In this document: positions 24,557-33,676 of the stretch, piece after piece
Layout: the number at the start of each line of letters is the position of its first letter
Position numbering within the stretch: the stretch's first letter is position 1
NCBI GenBank assembly: GCA_023454175.1
Contig: JAEXRW010000033.1
Location: 1 to 64,000, forward strand
Origin: Bacillota bacterium
Lineage (GTDB): Bacteria; Bacillota; Clostridia; Christensenellales; JAEXRW01
Reading direction: 5' to 3'
Length of the DNA: 64,000 nucleotides
Notes under the pieces: model-generated
Seen by the model: only the letters and a program-made list of their open reading frames with translations
The model's database searches: none
What the model was told of the DNA's origin: nothing
Program-made: the position numbers and the translations under genes

Positions 24557-26650
24557 ATGAATCGAAAATTCTTTAATTTCAAACTATATGTCGATATGCT
24601 CCGCCAGCTCCGCGTGATGGGCATCGTCTTCGGCGCGCTTTGCATCGTGGCCTCCGTCGTACCCGTCATCGTCAATGCTGTGGATGTGCAGAATGGCAAC
24701 GGCTTCTTTACCCCCACCCCCGCCCAGCTTACGCCTGCCCTGATGGTCTTCATGGGCCTTGGCGGGCTGGCTTTCCCCCTGGCGGCATTCTCATTCTTGA
24801 ATAAGCGTGCCGCCAGTGATTTTTACCACAGCCTGCCTGATTCGCGCGTCTGTACCTACGTCAGCATCCTTTCAGCCGTTTTGTCCTGGCTGTACACCAT
24901 CATCATATCAACGGCGTTGATTACATGGTTTGCTTATGCCGTATCCAGCCTGCCGTATAATGCCGCCTATTTCCCCTGGCTCATCGCGGATTATTTGGCG
25001 GCCGTCACCTTCGTGGCCGGAGCGGTGCTGATAGCCGCGGGCGTCACCGGCACGCTCTTCACCAATATTGTGGTAGCCGGCCTCGTCATCTTCCTGCCCC
25101 GGATCATCTTCCTGCTCTTCTCCACCACCGTAGTGTCCATCGCGCGCATCGTGCCGCCGAGTGAGTTGGGCGTTTTCTTCGGCACATCAACCAATATCGT
25201 GACCGGCCTCATCTTCGGGGGCATGCTGGGTACGCCCCGCCTGTCCGATACGCTGTTGAATGGCACAGGGATCATCTATACGGCGGTCGTGGGCGTGGTT
25301 TACATGGCGCTCGGCGGCCTGCTCTTCCGCTTCCGTAAGAGCGAGCTGGCCGGCAGGAGCGCGCCCAATAGGGTCCTGCAGCATGTATACCGCTGTACCC
25401 TCACCCTTCCGTTCCTGCTCCTTATCGCCATGGGCGTATCCGGTACGACCCAATATATTCCTGCCTATATTGGGGATAATGGGGTGGCCTTCCTCATCGT
25501 CTTCCTCGTATCCCTGGCCGTCTACTTCCTCTTCGAGCTGGTCACGACGCGGAAAGCGAAAAACCTGCTATCCGCCGCTCCCTGGTACCTCGCTGTGGTG
25601 GCGTTAGCCGTGGTCTTTGGCGTCGGTGCCGGTGCCCTGGGCCGTGTCATGCTGCATACCACTCCCTCCGCACAGGAGATCCAGTATGTGAAAATGGGTT
25701 TCTCGTACTCAGGCAACTACATGTACAATGACATTCTGCTGGGGAAGATCCGTTATGATGATCCCCGGATCCGCCAGCTCATCTCCGACGGGCTGAAATA
25801 TACCGTGAGCGTTGAAACCGGCGCGAGAATGGAAGGGGACATCACCGGCAGCTATACCCTTGGCCTTATCGATGGACGCGCCATCACCCGTACCATATAT
25901 CTCAGGTGGGAGGACTGGGAACGGCTGACCGGTCTGCGGGCTGAAAACAGCCAGTACAAATCGGGTTTTCGCAAACTGCCGGATGACAATGAGATATCAG
26001 GTGTCTACATCCGCGGCCTCAATGATGACGCGGCCCGGAAGATATGGGGTATTTACCGGCAGGAGGTGCAGAGTCTTACCGATGCGCAGTATGAGTTGGC
26101 AAAAGACGGCAGCAGCCCTTCGCCTGCCACTCTGCCGGAAAATGCAGCCACAGGCTCATATACGTTTTTTGAGATCGCCGTGCAGGGCAGCATCGGTCTG
26201 GAAAATTACCAGTCGGTCTACTATGTCAGCACCCTTACCCCCAGGGCGGCCGATGCCTGTATGGAAGCCTTGTTTCATGAAGCCGCTTCCGGTATGCGGA
26301 AGAATATCGGTCTGATTCTGAATGACCAGGACGGGCAGAACGGCTTTAGTTGGACAGTGACCTTGCTCAACGCGAAGGATGATACTGGCAAAAACCCGTC
26401 TGGATTCCGTTTCAGTTATTCGCATTTCATTGATCAGCCGGTGGATGCCGCCCGGCGGGATGTGAGCGACCGTTTGCTCCATATACTTTGGGATTCCGGC
26501 CTGAAGCCCGGCAGGCTCGGCGCGCCCATGGCTGTCATCACCTTTGGCGCGGCGAATTATGATCAGGATGCGTTCTTTGTGGAGCTCACCCCGGAGCAGG
26601 CCCGCTCCATCATGGATATCGGCGGTCCGTATAATACGATCCCGGTTTAG
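24557..26650 (+). CDS. ABC transporter permease with large extracytoplasmic domain
   Basis: A 697-residue membrane protein. Residues about 20-375 hold ten or more hydrophobic segments of the ABC-2 permease kind; residues 390-697 form a soluble C-terminal region with no recognised domain, probably on the outer face. ATG at 24557 is chosen over GTG at 24554 because it sits a better distance behind GAAGGAGGG. It is the partner of the ATPase and the last gene of the operon. The size and domain layout suggest export or sensing of a peptide or lipid rather than import. Confidence 0.88.
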   Translation: MNRKFFNFKLYVDMLRQLRVMGIVFGALCIVASVVPVIVNAVDVQNGNGFFTPTPAQLTPALMVFMGLGGLAFPLAAFSFLNKRAASDFYHSLPDSRVCTYVSILSAVLSWLYTIIISTALITWFAYAVSSLPYNAAYFPWLIADYLAAVTFVAGAVLIAAGVTGTLFTNIVVAGLVIFLPRIIFLLFSTTVVSIARIVPPSELGVFFGTSTNIVTGLIFGGMLGTPRLSDTLLNGTGIIYTAVVGVVYMALGGLLFRFRKSELAGRSAPNRVLQHVYRCTLTLPFLLLIAMGVSGTTQYIPAYIGDNGVAFLIVFLVSLAVYFLFELVTTRKAKNLLSAAPWYLAVVALAVVFGVGAGALGRVMLHTTPSAQEIQYVKMGFSYSGNYMYNDILLGKIRYDDPRIRQLISDGLKYTVSVETGARMEGDITGSYTLGLIDGRAITRTIYLRWEDWERLTGLRAENSQYKSGFRKLPDDNEISGVYIRGLNDDAARKIWGIYRQEVQSLTDAQYELAKDGSSPSPATLPENAATGSYTFFEIAVQGSIGLENYQSVYYVSTLTPRAADACMEALFHEAASGMRKNIGLILNDQDGQNGFSWTVTLLNAKDDTGKNPSGFRFSYSHFIDQPVDAARRDVSDRLLHILWDSGLKPGRLGAPMAVITFGAANYDQDAFFVELTPEQARSIMDIGGPYNTIPV

Positions 26651-26694
26651 CGCAGTCCTGGGTGGAATGCCGGACACAATAGTGGTTTGTCTGG

Positions 26695-26735
26695 CCGGCT
26701 TGCATGGCGCGCCTTGCAGGCCGGTCTTCTTTGTT
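26695..26735 (+). terminator. Probable terminator of the ABC operon
   Basis: A 10-bp stem (26695-26704 with 26715-26724, one G-T) is followed by TCTTCTTTGTT. The rest of 26651-27074 has no gene. Confidence 0.55.
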
Positions 26736-26983
26736 ACCGTTATCGTTTCCACAGTTATATCAATTGTACAACTATTGTCGTATCGCCGTCATTTTGCACT
26801 TATCCCGGGCATATGGCTGCAGGGCGCCTTTAATTAAAATAGGCTACACGTAATCGTTGCATATTGCCGCCGTTATGTACTCATTGCCTTCCTTCAGCTT
26901 TTTGGCCGCCGCGCAGAGCGTTTGTCAGCCGTCTGAAAAGCGCTCTTCTCATTACGAAAACCGCTGTTTTTTTCACCGGATTA

Positions 26984-26992
26984 TGCTATAAT
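26984..26992 (+). promoter_or_regulatory. Extended -10 promoter of the NifU-like operon
   Basis: TGCTATAAT, an extended -10 box, lies 83 bp before the ATG at 27075. No good -35 is seen, as is normal for this type. Confidence 0.6.
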
Positions 26993-27074
26993 ATGTTCTT
27001 GTTATGGTTCCATCGGGAGAGACCCGGAAGGGTTGATATATTATACTTGAATTGAAGTAGGGAGGAAATACACC

Positions 27075-27767
27075 ATGCAATGTTCACATGAAGTGGAAGG
27101 CATGATATGCGTGGCAAAAGGCCCGCGTCACGGCCCGGCGCCCATCCCCGAGGAGGGCAAATGGGTCAAGGCCAAGGAAGTGAAGGATATCTCCGGCCTC
27201 ACCCACGGGGTAGGCTGGTGCGCCCCGCAGCAGGGCGGCTGCAAACTCACGTTGAATGTCAAAGAGGGCATCATCGAGGAAGCGCTGGTCGAGACCATCG
27301 GCTGCTCGGGCATGACGCATTCGGCTGCCATGGCCGCGGAAGTCCTGCCGGGCAAGACCATACTCGAGGCGCTCAATACCGACCTCGTCTGCGACGCCAT
27401 CAATACCGCCATGCGCGAGCTGTTCCTGCAGATCGCCTACGGCCGCACGCAGACAGCCTTCTCCGAGGGCGGCCTGCCCATCGGCGCTGGGCTCGAGGAT
27501 CTGGGCAAGGGCCTGCGTTCCCAGGTCGGCACCATGTACGGCACCTCCTGCAAGGGCGTGCGGTACCTGGAGATGGCTGAAGGCTATGTGCTGGAGCTGG
27601 CGCTGGATGCTGGCTCTGAGGTCATCGGTTACAAATTCGTGCACCTGGGCAAGATGATGGCGGCCATCAAAAAAGGCATGGACCCCAAGGAAGCCTACGA
27701 AAAGAATATCGGTACCTATGGCCGGTTTGATGAAGCCGTCAAGGTCATAGACCCGAGGAAAGAGTAG
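27075..27767 (+). CDS. NifU-like iron-sulfur cluster assembly scaffold-type protein
   Basis: A 230-residue protein annotated in other genomes as iron-sulfur cluster assembly scaffold (NifU N-terminal-like). Conserved Cys are seen at about 49 (GWCAP), 56 (GGCKL), 77 (IGCSGMTHSA) and near 164 (GTSCKG), in keeping with cluster or metal binding. It is fused to an extra C-terminal part not found in ordinary NifU/IscU. It is followed 12 bp later by the GGGtGRT gene, its constant partner in anaerobes. The exact cluster target is not known. Confidence 0.85.
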   Translation: MQCSHEVEGMICVAKGPRHGPAPIPEEGKWVKAKEVKDISGLTHGVGWCAPQQGGCKLTLNVKEGIIEEALVETIGCSGMTHSAAMAAEVLPGKTILEALNTDLVCDAINTAMRELFLQIAYGRTQTAFSEGGLPIGAGLEDLGKGLRSQVGTMYGTSCKGVRYLEMAEGYVLELALDAGSEVIGYKFVHLGKMMAAIKKGMDPKEAYEKNIGTYGRFDEAVKVIDPRKE

Positions 27768-27779
27768 GGGGTAGAAAAA

Positions 27780-28778
27780 ATGGCTACATTTGAAGGATAT
27801 AATAGAAGAATAGACAAGATCAATCCGGTGGTGGCACAGTACGGGTTCAAAGACCTCGATGAAGTGAAGGACTACTGCCTGGCCAAGGGCGTGGACGTGG
27901 ATAAGATTGTCCGCTCCATCCAGCCCATCTGCTTTGATAATGCGGTCTGGGCCTATACCCTCGGCGCCGGCATCGCCTTCAAAAAAGGCGTGAAGACGGC
28001 CGCGGAAGCCGCCGAGGCGCTCGGCATCGGCCTGCAGGCGTTCTGCATCCCCGGTTCCGTTGCGGACCAGCGGGATGTCGGCCTGGGCCATGGCAACCTT
28101 GGCGCCATGTTGCTTCGTGAGGAGACCGATTGCTTCTGCTTCCTGGCAGGGCACGAGTCCTTTGCCGCCGCGGAAGGCGCCATCGGCATCGCAAAAACGG
28201 CCAACAAGGTACGGAAAAAACCCCTCCGCGTCATTTTGAACGGCCTCGGCAAGGATGCGGCTTTCATCATCTCCCGTATCAACGGCTTCACGCATGTGGA
28301 GACAGAGTACGATTACTGCTCGGGAGAGCTGAAGATCGTCTGGGAAAAACCCTATTCCAACGGGGACCGCGCCAAGGTGAAATGCTACGGCGCGGACGAT
28401 GTCAGCGAAGGCGTCGCCATCATGCGGCATGAGGGCGTGGATGTTTCCATCACGGGGAATTCCACCAACCCCACCCGCTTCCAGCACCCCGTCGCGGGCA
28501 CGTATAAAAAATGGACGGTGGAAAACGGCAAGCGGTATTTCTCCGTGGCTTCCGGCGGCGGCACGGGCCGCACCCTGCACCCGGACAATATGGCTGCAGG
28601 CCCCGCCTCCTACGGCATGACGGATACCATGGGCCGTATGCACGGGGACGCCCAGTTTGCGGGCAGCTCCTCCGTTCCCGCCCACGTGGAAATGATGGGC
28701 CTCATCGGCATGGGCAATAACCCCATGGTCGGCGCCACCGTCGCGGTCGCCGTCGCCATCGAGCAGGCCGGCAAGTAA
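27780..28778 (+). CDS. GGGtGRT protein
   Basis: A 332-residue protein with the name-giving motif GGGTGRT at 259-265 (inside VASGGGTGRTLHPDN), plus the conserved segments ICFDNAVWAYTLGAGIAFKKG near 50-70 and VADQRDVGLGHGNLGAMLLREET near 94-116. The GGGtGRT family (PF14057) has no established function. It is co-transcribed with the NifU-like gene, which suggests work in iron-sulfur or related cofactor metabolism. Length and motifs are complete. A terminator follows. Confidence 0.93.
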   Translation: MATFEGYNRRIDKINPVVAQYGFKDLDEVKDYCLAKGVDVDKIVRSIQPICFDNAVWAYTLGAGIAFKKGVKTAAEAAEALGIGLQAFCIPGSVADQRDVGLGHGNLGAMLLREETDCFCFLAGHESFAAAEGAIGIAKTANKVRKKPLRVILNGLGKDAAFIISRINGFTHVETEYDYCSGELKIVWEKPYSNGDRAKVKCYGADDVSEGVAIMRHEGVDVSITGNSTNPTRFQHPVAGTYKKWTVENGKRYFSVASGGGTGRTLHPDNMAAGPASYGMTDTMGRMHGDAQFAGSSSVPAHVEMMGLIGMGNNPMVGATVAVAVAIEQAGK

Positions 28779-28802
28779 GTTTAAACAAGATTAATAATTG
28801 AA

Positions 28803-28837
28803 AAGCGGGGCAGTGTATTCTGTCCCGCTTATGTTTT
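28803..28837 (+). terminator. Terminator of the NifU-like/GGGtGRT operon
   Basis: An 11-bp stem AAGCGGGGCAG/CTGTCCCGCTT with a 6-base loop, followed by ATGTTTT. Confidence 0.8.
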
Positions 28838-29050
28838 GGTTAAAGGCTTTTTCAAAATAAACCAACTTAACCTTCCATTATTTCTTTTGAATAATTCCCT
28901 ATAAGACCCCCTTTCTTTATTAGATAACCAATAATCTAATAATTACCTCCCTTACATAACCATATCCGTCATCTTTCCACAGTGATTTGTATGGGCAAGT
29001 TTCCTCTATACAAAATTTATAACAGTAGCATATGTGTAATGACACATATA

Positions 29051-29078
29051 GAAAATGAGCCTCGCAAGGCTCATTTTC
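29051..29078. terminator. Bidirectional hairpin in a gene-free stretch
   Basis: A perfect 12-bp stem GAAAATGAGCCT/AGGCTCATTTTC with loop CGCA and T/A runs on both sides. No gene ends nearby, so the transcript it serves is unclear. The 28779-29331 interval otherwise holds two nested-hairpin repeats. Confidence 0.6.
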
Positions 29079-29099
29079 ATTCTTACCATTTATTCTACT

Positions 29100-29156
29100 C
29101 ATCTGAGCTACCTCAGACGAGGGAGCTGTCGCCGAAGGCGACTGAAGGAGGGATTA
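29100..29156. repeat. Nested-hairpin repeat, copy 3
   Basis: CCTCAGACGAGGGAGCTG, then the inner hairpin GTCGCC-GAA-GGCGAC and a TGAAGGAGGGATTA tail. Confidence 0.8.
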
Positions 29157-29199
29157 TTCCCCGAAGGACAATTCTACCCTGAAAATACTTTATTAGGCG

Positions 29200-29258
29200 C
29201 CCCAATCTTAGCCCCATCTGACGAGGGGGCTGTCGCCGAAGGCGACTGGGGGAGAGAT
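29200..29258. repeat. Nested-hairpin repeat, copy 4
   Basis: GCCCCATCTGACGAGGGGGC outer stem and the same inner GTCGCC-GAA-GGCGAC hairpin as copy 3, about 100 bp away. Confidence 0.8.
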
Positions 29259-29315
29259 TTAACTATCTACCCTGGTTTTTCATCCCTCTGCTGGTGCCTA
29301 CACCGGCATGCATGT

Positions 29316-29331
29316 CTCAATTGTCAATTTG
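29316..29331. repeat. A/T-simple array at the cyclophilin stop codon
   Basis: Short array (TCTCAATTGTCAATTTG) ending directly at the stop codon of the minus-strand gene. Confidence 0.6.
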
Positions 29332-29832
29332 TTATACTTTTTCCGGCTCCGTTACCGTCTCATCAGCTGATAACGTGACGCTCTTCATGATTTGTGCATT
29401 GACCGGTCGGTCCGCCCTTGTCTTCGTCCCCGCGATCTCGTCCACCGTTTCAATGCCCGATACCACCCTGCCAAATGCCGCGTACTGCCCGTCCAGGTAC
29501 GGCGCGTCGGCGTGCATGATGAAAAATTGCGACCCCGCGGAGTCGGGGTGCCCCGAGCGCGCCATGGAGATCGTCCCCCGCTTGTGCTTGATGGTGTTTT
29601 TCACCCCGTTGCTGCTGAATTCGCCCTTGATGGAGTAGCCCGGTCCGCCTGTTCCGTTCCCGTCCGGGTCCCCGCCCTGGATCATAAACCCGCTGATCAC
29701 CCTGTGGAAGCACAGCCCGTCATAAAACCCCTTGGATACCAGGCTCCTGAAGTTTGCCGCGGTGTTGGGTGCGTCCTCCGGCAGCAGCTCTATTTCTATT
29801 TTCTTTCCGTTTTCCATCTCGATCGTTACCAT
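29332..29832 (-). CDS. Peptidyl-prolyl cis-trans isomerase, cyclophilin type
   Basis: A 166-residue cytoplasmic cyclophilin. Core signatures: FHRVISGFMIQGGDPDGNGTGGPGYSI near 45-70, the catalytic Arg in FHRV, SMARSGHPDSAGSQFFI near 92-108, and FGRVVSGIETVDEI near 125. There is no signal peptide at the chosen start. That start (29832) has AAGGAG upstream; the frame remains open further 5' but lacks a ribosome site. It is a single-gene unit. Confidence 0.95.
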   Translation of the reverse strand: MVTIEMENGKKIEIELLPEDAPNTAANFRSLVSKGFYDGLCFHRVISGFMIQGGDPDGNGTGGPGYSIKGEFSSNGVKNTIKHKRGTISMARSGHPDSAGSQFFIMHADAPYLDGQYAAFGRVVSGIETVDEIAGTKTRADRPVNAQIMKSVTLSADETVTEPEKV

Positions 29833-29952
29833 TTCTGTTCTCCTTTTCGTTTCAATGCTACCATTATACCTGATGCCCTCCAAATTTAAACCAGAAATAT
29901 CAGCCCCATGGGATAACTTCAAAAACAAAAACCCCCGCTGGGCCTCTCGCTT

Positions 29953-30016
29953 GGCGCCCCTATTAGGGGAGCTGGCATCTAAGCAACCCGTAGGGTTGCA
30001 TGTGCCTTGAGGGGTT
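29953..30016. repeat. Nested-hairpin repeat, copy 5
   Basis: GCGCCCCTATTAGGGGAGCTGGC, inner stem GCAACCC-GTA-GGGTTGC and a GCCTTGAGGGG end. Confidence 0.8.
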
Positions 30017-30020
30017 TTCC

Positions 30021-30213
30021 CTGTAAGATAACTCTCAACTCTCAACTAAAAAGCCCCTTCAGGGCCGTTCCTTAATTCTCAATTCTCCACTTTCAATTCT
30101 CAATTACATCCCCCGCAGGGAAAACTCTCAACTTTCAATTCTCAACTGTCAACTAAAAAAGCCCCTCGCAGGGCCTGCCACAACTATTAACTATTAACTG
30201 TTAACTCTCAACT
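30021..30213. repeat. A/T-simple arrays at the stop codon of the 145-residue protein
   Basis: Four arrays (CTCTCAACT, TTCTCAATT, CTTTCAATT and TATTAACTA unit types) separated by CCCCTTCAGGG, CCCCCGCAGGG and CCCCTCGCAGGG spacers. The last array overlaps the stop codon at 30212. This is the longest such region in the window. Confidence 0.8.
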
Positions 30214-30649
30214 AAAAAAGCCCTCCGTCATTTTTATCATCCGTATCGTTGTCATTCCCGCTGTTGTTCTCGTTGTCGTCGTTGGACGTATCCGGCATCT
30301 TCCAGATGTAGCGCGCCCCATATCCGTACATGAACAGGGCACCCACCATGGGCAGGTAAAATCCCAGCAGCAGCAGCGTGGAAAAGAGCTGTTCGGTATC
30401 CGCCGCCTTGTACGGGGAGAACCCGTAAAAATAGATGAGCCAGGCCACATAGCCCAGCGCGAATAGCGACCAGAAAAATTTGAAGAGGAATTTACGTGCA
30501 AATGCAAACATCACCAGCCCGCATAGGGCCACGATGTTGATGGCAAATTCCAGCCAGATCAGCGTGGTGTCGAAACGTATGGATGCAAAGTGGTATACCA
30601 TCACCATCGCCGTGATGACCGCGTATACCTTCCAGGGGCCTCTTTTCAT
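30212..30649 (-). CDS. Membrane protein of unknown function
   Basis: A 145-residue protein with four predicted transmembrane helices (about 10-30, 32-50, 55-72 and 88-108) and a polar Asn/Asp-rich tail (DTSNDDNENNSGNDNDTDDKNDGG). No family is recognised. It overlaps the stop of the flippase-like gene upstream by 4 bases (ATGA), so the pair is translationally coupled and probably works together in the membrane. Confidence 0.75.
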   Translation of the reverse strand: MKRGPWKVYAVITAMVMVYHFASIRFDTTLIWLEFAINIVALCGLVMFAFARKFLFKFFWSLFALGYVAWLIYFYGFSPYKAADTEQLFSTLLLLGFYLPMVGALFMYGYGARYIWKMPDTSNDDNENNSGNDNDTDDKNDGGLF

Positions 30650-31854
30650 GTCTTCACGCCTTCGATCTCCGCTTCTTTGGCCATGGCGCCCTTACCCGGG
30701 AGGCACGTTTGCATTTTCTCAGCGGCACTGATACCGTTCTCGTCGCCGTTTTCGTTTTCCAGCGCCTCGCCGGCGATGATCTTGTCCCCCGGCCGCTTGC
30801 CCTTGTGCGATACCCCGTCCACCAGGATGATGATGAATCCCAGTACGATCACGGAATAATAGGTGATCAACCGCCAGATGAACATCGCCGCCGCTGCTTC
30901 CGTGGTGAAGATCCTGCCGTAGAATATCCCGAAGCCTCCCTCGGTGAAGCCGCTGCCCCCCGGTATCGGTATGAAATGTACCGCCAGGAAAAGGAAGGCC
31001 GCCATGACCACCAGGCTCACCGCCTCATCCAGCGGGGATATCGTCTGCAGCGCGCCCGGCTGGCCGAAGAGCATCCCCAGCCCGAAGGCGTTGTACAGGC
31101 AGTAGGGGATGGCGAAAAACATCAGCCATTGGAAAAGCGTCAGGATGCAGGCCTTTGCCACTTTCCACTTGTACTGCCGCAGGTACTTTGCGCTGTCGTG
31201 AAATTCATCCAGTGTTTTTTCCACCGAGGCCTTCACCTTGTCAATGTTCTTCACGATCTTGATCCAGGCCAGGAACCGGGTCAGCGCGATGACCAGCTTT
31301 TTCAGTGCGTTGCGTTTGATGATAGCCAGGAACATCATCGATATTACAAATATATTCACCAGCGCGCCGATAATAGACAGCCAGAATATATCCGGGTAGT
31401 GTGCGATAAAAAAGTGCCCCCGTATCGCCAGGAATACCAGGCACAGGAATACGATCACGATTTCATATGCCATCAGCTTGATGATCTGTATGAATGTCGA
31501 GATGCCCACCGGCACCCCGTCCCGCTTCAGGTACGCCACCTGGGAAGGCTGGAATCCCATCGCCGCCGGCGTGATCGCCCCGTAATAATTCCCGATGAGG
31601 TTGATCTTCATGATATAAAAGAACGGCATCTTCTGGTACATGAAGGAGGTGATGTAGTGCACCGCCCAGCTCTCGAGGAAAAGGTATACCACCATGCACC
31701 CCAGCGCGGCGCCCAGCCAGTACAGGTTGATGGAGCTGAGTATCGAAAAAAGGCCTTTGCCCTCTTTGGACAGGAAATAGGCCAGGATGACTGTGACGCT
31801 GAAAACCAAAGCCAGGTAGCATATTAAAAGGATCCGCTTGGTACGTGATTTCAT
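30646..31854 (-). CDS. Flippase-like membrane protein (UPF0104/lysylphosphatidylglycerol synthase TM-domain family)
   Basis: A 402-residue polytopic protein resembling the UPF0104/YbhN family, which shares the transmembrane part of MprF lysyl-PG synthase/flippase. Family blocks visible: GNYYGAITPAAMGFQPSQVAYLKRDG near 80-105 and the C-terminal FIPIPGGSGFTEGGFGIFYG near 300. It is probably involved in moving or sensing lipid-linked molecules. Start placed at 31854, with GGAGG 4-5 bases upstream, because the ATG 36 bases further up has none. The C-terminal 45 residues are cytoplasmic and Glu/Gly-rich. Followed by the coupled 145-residue membrane protein. Confidence 0.85.
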   Translation of the reverse strand: MKSRTKRILLICYLALVFSVTVILAYFLSKEGKGLFSILSSINLYWLGAALGCMVVYLFLESWAVHYITSFMYQKMPFFYIMKINLIGNYYGAITPAAMGFQPSQVAYLKRDGVPVGISTFIQIIKLMAYEIVIVFLCLVFLAIRGHFFIAHYPDIFWLSIIGALVNIFVISMMFLAIIKRNALKKLVIALTRFLAWIKIVKNIDKVKASVEKTLDEFHDSAKYLRQYKWKVAKACILTLFQWLMFFAIPYCLYNAFGLGMLFGQPGALQTISPLDEAVSLVVMAAFLFLAVHFIPIPGGSGFTEGGFGIFYGRIFTTEAAAAMFIWRLITYYSVIVLGFIIILVDGVSHKGKRPGDKIIAGEALENENGDENGISAAEKMQTCLPGKGAMAKEAEIEGVKT

Positions 31855-32025
31855 TGGGCCTCCGGCGCGCGGGCGCGTTATGATTGCCATCGAAAAAAAA
31901 GGGTTCCTGTCGATGGAATAATTGCACGTAATATATTACCATCATTTTGTACATAACACAAGGCAGGCCGCATCAAATCACAGCCCGGTGTACAAGGAAA
32001 CCCCCCGGCAATATACAAAAGGGCG

Positions 32026-32685
32026 TCAGCTCAGGTAAAATAGTCCGATCAATCCCGAAAAATCCACAATGATATGGGAGATCAGCGTCCATCTCGTTGA
32101 TTTCGTCCTGTAGGCCACGATCCCCCAGAATACGCCCAGTATCCCCGAAAACAGTATGAAAAGCGGTACCCCGAAGGAAGAAGGGTTCACCGAGTTGGGG
32201 GAGATATGCCACAGTGCAAACCCCAGCAGCGGGTATATGCAGCCCCACAGCGGATCCTTGAAATGCCGTATATACAGCCCGCGCCAGATGATCTCTTCCG
32301 TCACTGCGTTCACTGCCGCCATGGCAAAGGAAACGATCCACATCAGCCATGTCAGTTTGGGCGCCCTTTGCAGGAAAGGCCCGAAAAAGATGGCCAGCAG
32401 GCAGGGCACGGCCAGCAGCAGGATGTCGATCCAGCGGTGTTTCTTCCATTGCGGCCTGCCAAAGAACGACCGCACGCCCTTGAATCCGGATACGATCAAC
32501 GGGACTACAAGCCCCCAGATGATCCAGTAGAATAGGAAACCTGCCAGGTAGCCCGTCTTCAGCCCGAATGCCGCCGTGAATAGTTGGAACGCGAAATACG
32601 TCGTGAGGATGAGCAGCACCGGCATGAGTATCAGAAACAGTTGCCTGCCCGTGAACCGTTTGAAATACAGTTTTTTCTCTCCCAT
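32026..32685 (-). CDS. CPBP family intramembrane metalloprotease
   Basis: A 219-residue membrane protein of the CPBP (Abi, PF02517) family. The three metal-site motifs are intact: EEIIWRGLYIRH near 131-142 (EExxxR), FALWHISPN near 156-164 (FxxxH), and SHIIVDF near 203-209 (HxxxD). Related proteins process prenylated peptides, confer bacteriocin immunity or act in signalling; the target here is unknown. The start follows GGGAGAG. Confidence 0.88.
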   Translation of the reverse strand: MGEKKLYFKRFTGRQLFLILMPVLLILTTYFAFQLFTAAFGLKTGYLAGFLFYWIIWGLVVPLIVSGFKGVRSFFGRPQWKKHRWIDILLLAVPCLLAIFFGPFLQRAPKLTWLMWIVSFAMAAVNAVTEEIIWRGLYIRHFKDPLWGCIYPLLGFALWHISPNSVNPSSFGVPLFILFSGILGVFWGIVAYRTKSTRWTLISHIIVDFSGLIGLFYLS

Positions 32686-32698
32686 CGTGTCTCTCCCG

Positions 32699-33214
32699 TT
32701 ACCACTTCTCCCGGTGGAGTTTTTTCTTTTCCCACCGGTCGGGCTGCTTCGGCGTTTCGTCAGGGTAACCTATTGCAATGAGGGAAAAAGGTACGATGTC
32801 GGGAGGGATGCCCAGCGCCTCCGCTACCTGCGCCTTCACGTCCGGTTTGGGGTGGCACCCGCACCATACCGCCCCCAGGCCCAGCGCGTGGGCCGCCAGC
32901 AGGATATTCTCCGTGGCCGCCGTGCAGTCCTGGATGAAATAATCCTTGTACTGGCTCGTGACGGCAGCGGGGTCTCCGCATACCACGATCACCGCCGGTG
33001 CGTGCCGCATCATGGCCAGCTGCGGCTGCCCTTTGCGTATCTTCTCGATGGTTGCCCTGTCCTGCACGGTGATAAAATGCCACGGCCGCGCGTTCCGCGC
33101 CGAAGGCGCATACATCCCTGCCCGTATGAGCTTTTCCATCGTCTCTTCGTCTATGGGCTTGTCCGTATACTTCCGTACGCTCCGCCGCGTGAGGATCGCT
33201 TCATATGCTTCCAT
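32699..33214 (-). CDS. Nitroreductase family protein
   Basis: A 171-residue FMN-dependent nitroreductase-fold oxidoreductase. The N-terminal LTRRSVRKYTDKPI (about 7-20) binds FMN phosphate, and SARNARPWHFI near 36-46 and the C-terminal IAIGYPDETPKQPDR (about 147-161) are family hallmarks. It lies 13 bp downstream-to-upstream of the CPBP gene in the same direction and may share its transcript. Start at 33214; the ribosome site (AGAGGCGAAAG) is moderate. Substrate unknown. Confidence 0.93.
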   Translation of the reverse strand: MEAYEAILTRRSVRKYTDKPIDEETMEKLIRAGMYAPSARNARPWHFITVQDRATIEKIRKGQPQLAMMRHAPAVIVVCGDPAAVTSQYKDYFIQDCTAATENILLAAHALGLGAVWCGCHPKPDVKAQVAEALGIPPDIVPFSLIAIGYPDETPKQPDRWEKKKLHREKW

Positions 33215-33358
33215 GCTTCTTTCGCCTCTTTTGTATAGAATGAACAAGGGTTATTGATTTGATCTTCCCTGTTTGCCGCTGCAATACCTCTAGGTGGGCA
33301 GAGACTGACTCGAGACGCCTTGTTCGAAGTCTGTCGAAGGTTTGATACTTGTATGTAG

Positions 33359-33381
33359 GGGCCGATGACCACCATCGGCCC
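33359..33381. repeat. Short hairpin repeat, GTAGGGG family, copy 2
   Basis: Stem GGGCCGATG/CATCGGCCC with loop ACCAC, preceded by GTAG. A divergent relative begins with GTAGGGG at 33464. The 33215-33676 gap contains only these and no gene. Confidence 0.65.
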
Positions 33382-33676
33382 ATCCTGTCTGTCGCCTACA
33401 AAACCTGAACGATCCTCGATATATTGAAATGTTCTTCATGTATCAGGCAAATCGTTCGGTACCGTAGGGGCATCTGTCAAATCGGCCCTTCGGGTCGTAT
33501 GCGGCCGCCTAACCTGTTGTCGAAGACAAAGTATATTCAGGCAATCCAGGCTGGCCAGCGCGCGCATGGCGCGTTGGGCAAGGCGCAGCGTGGATTGGGA
33601 GTAAGGTGTAGCAGCAGAACGTAGCAATGCCCCGCCGCAAGTCAAAACACAATTTCAGGAACAATGTAGCCAGCTG

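Noticed and set aside
27084..28685. A 533-residue open frame on the minus strand across the NifU-like and GGGtGRT genes
   Set aside because: It is antisense to two well-supported genes; GC-rich codon bias opens such frames. No ribosome site or known domain.
30709..31827. A 372-residue plus-strand frame opposite the flippase-like gene
   Set aside because: Antisense, His/Gln/Asp-rich, no ribosome site.
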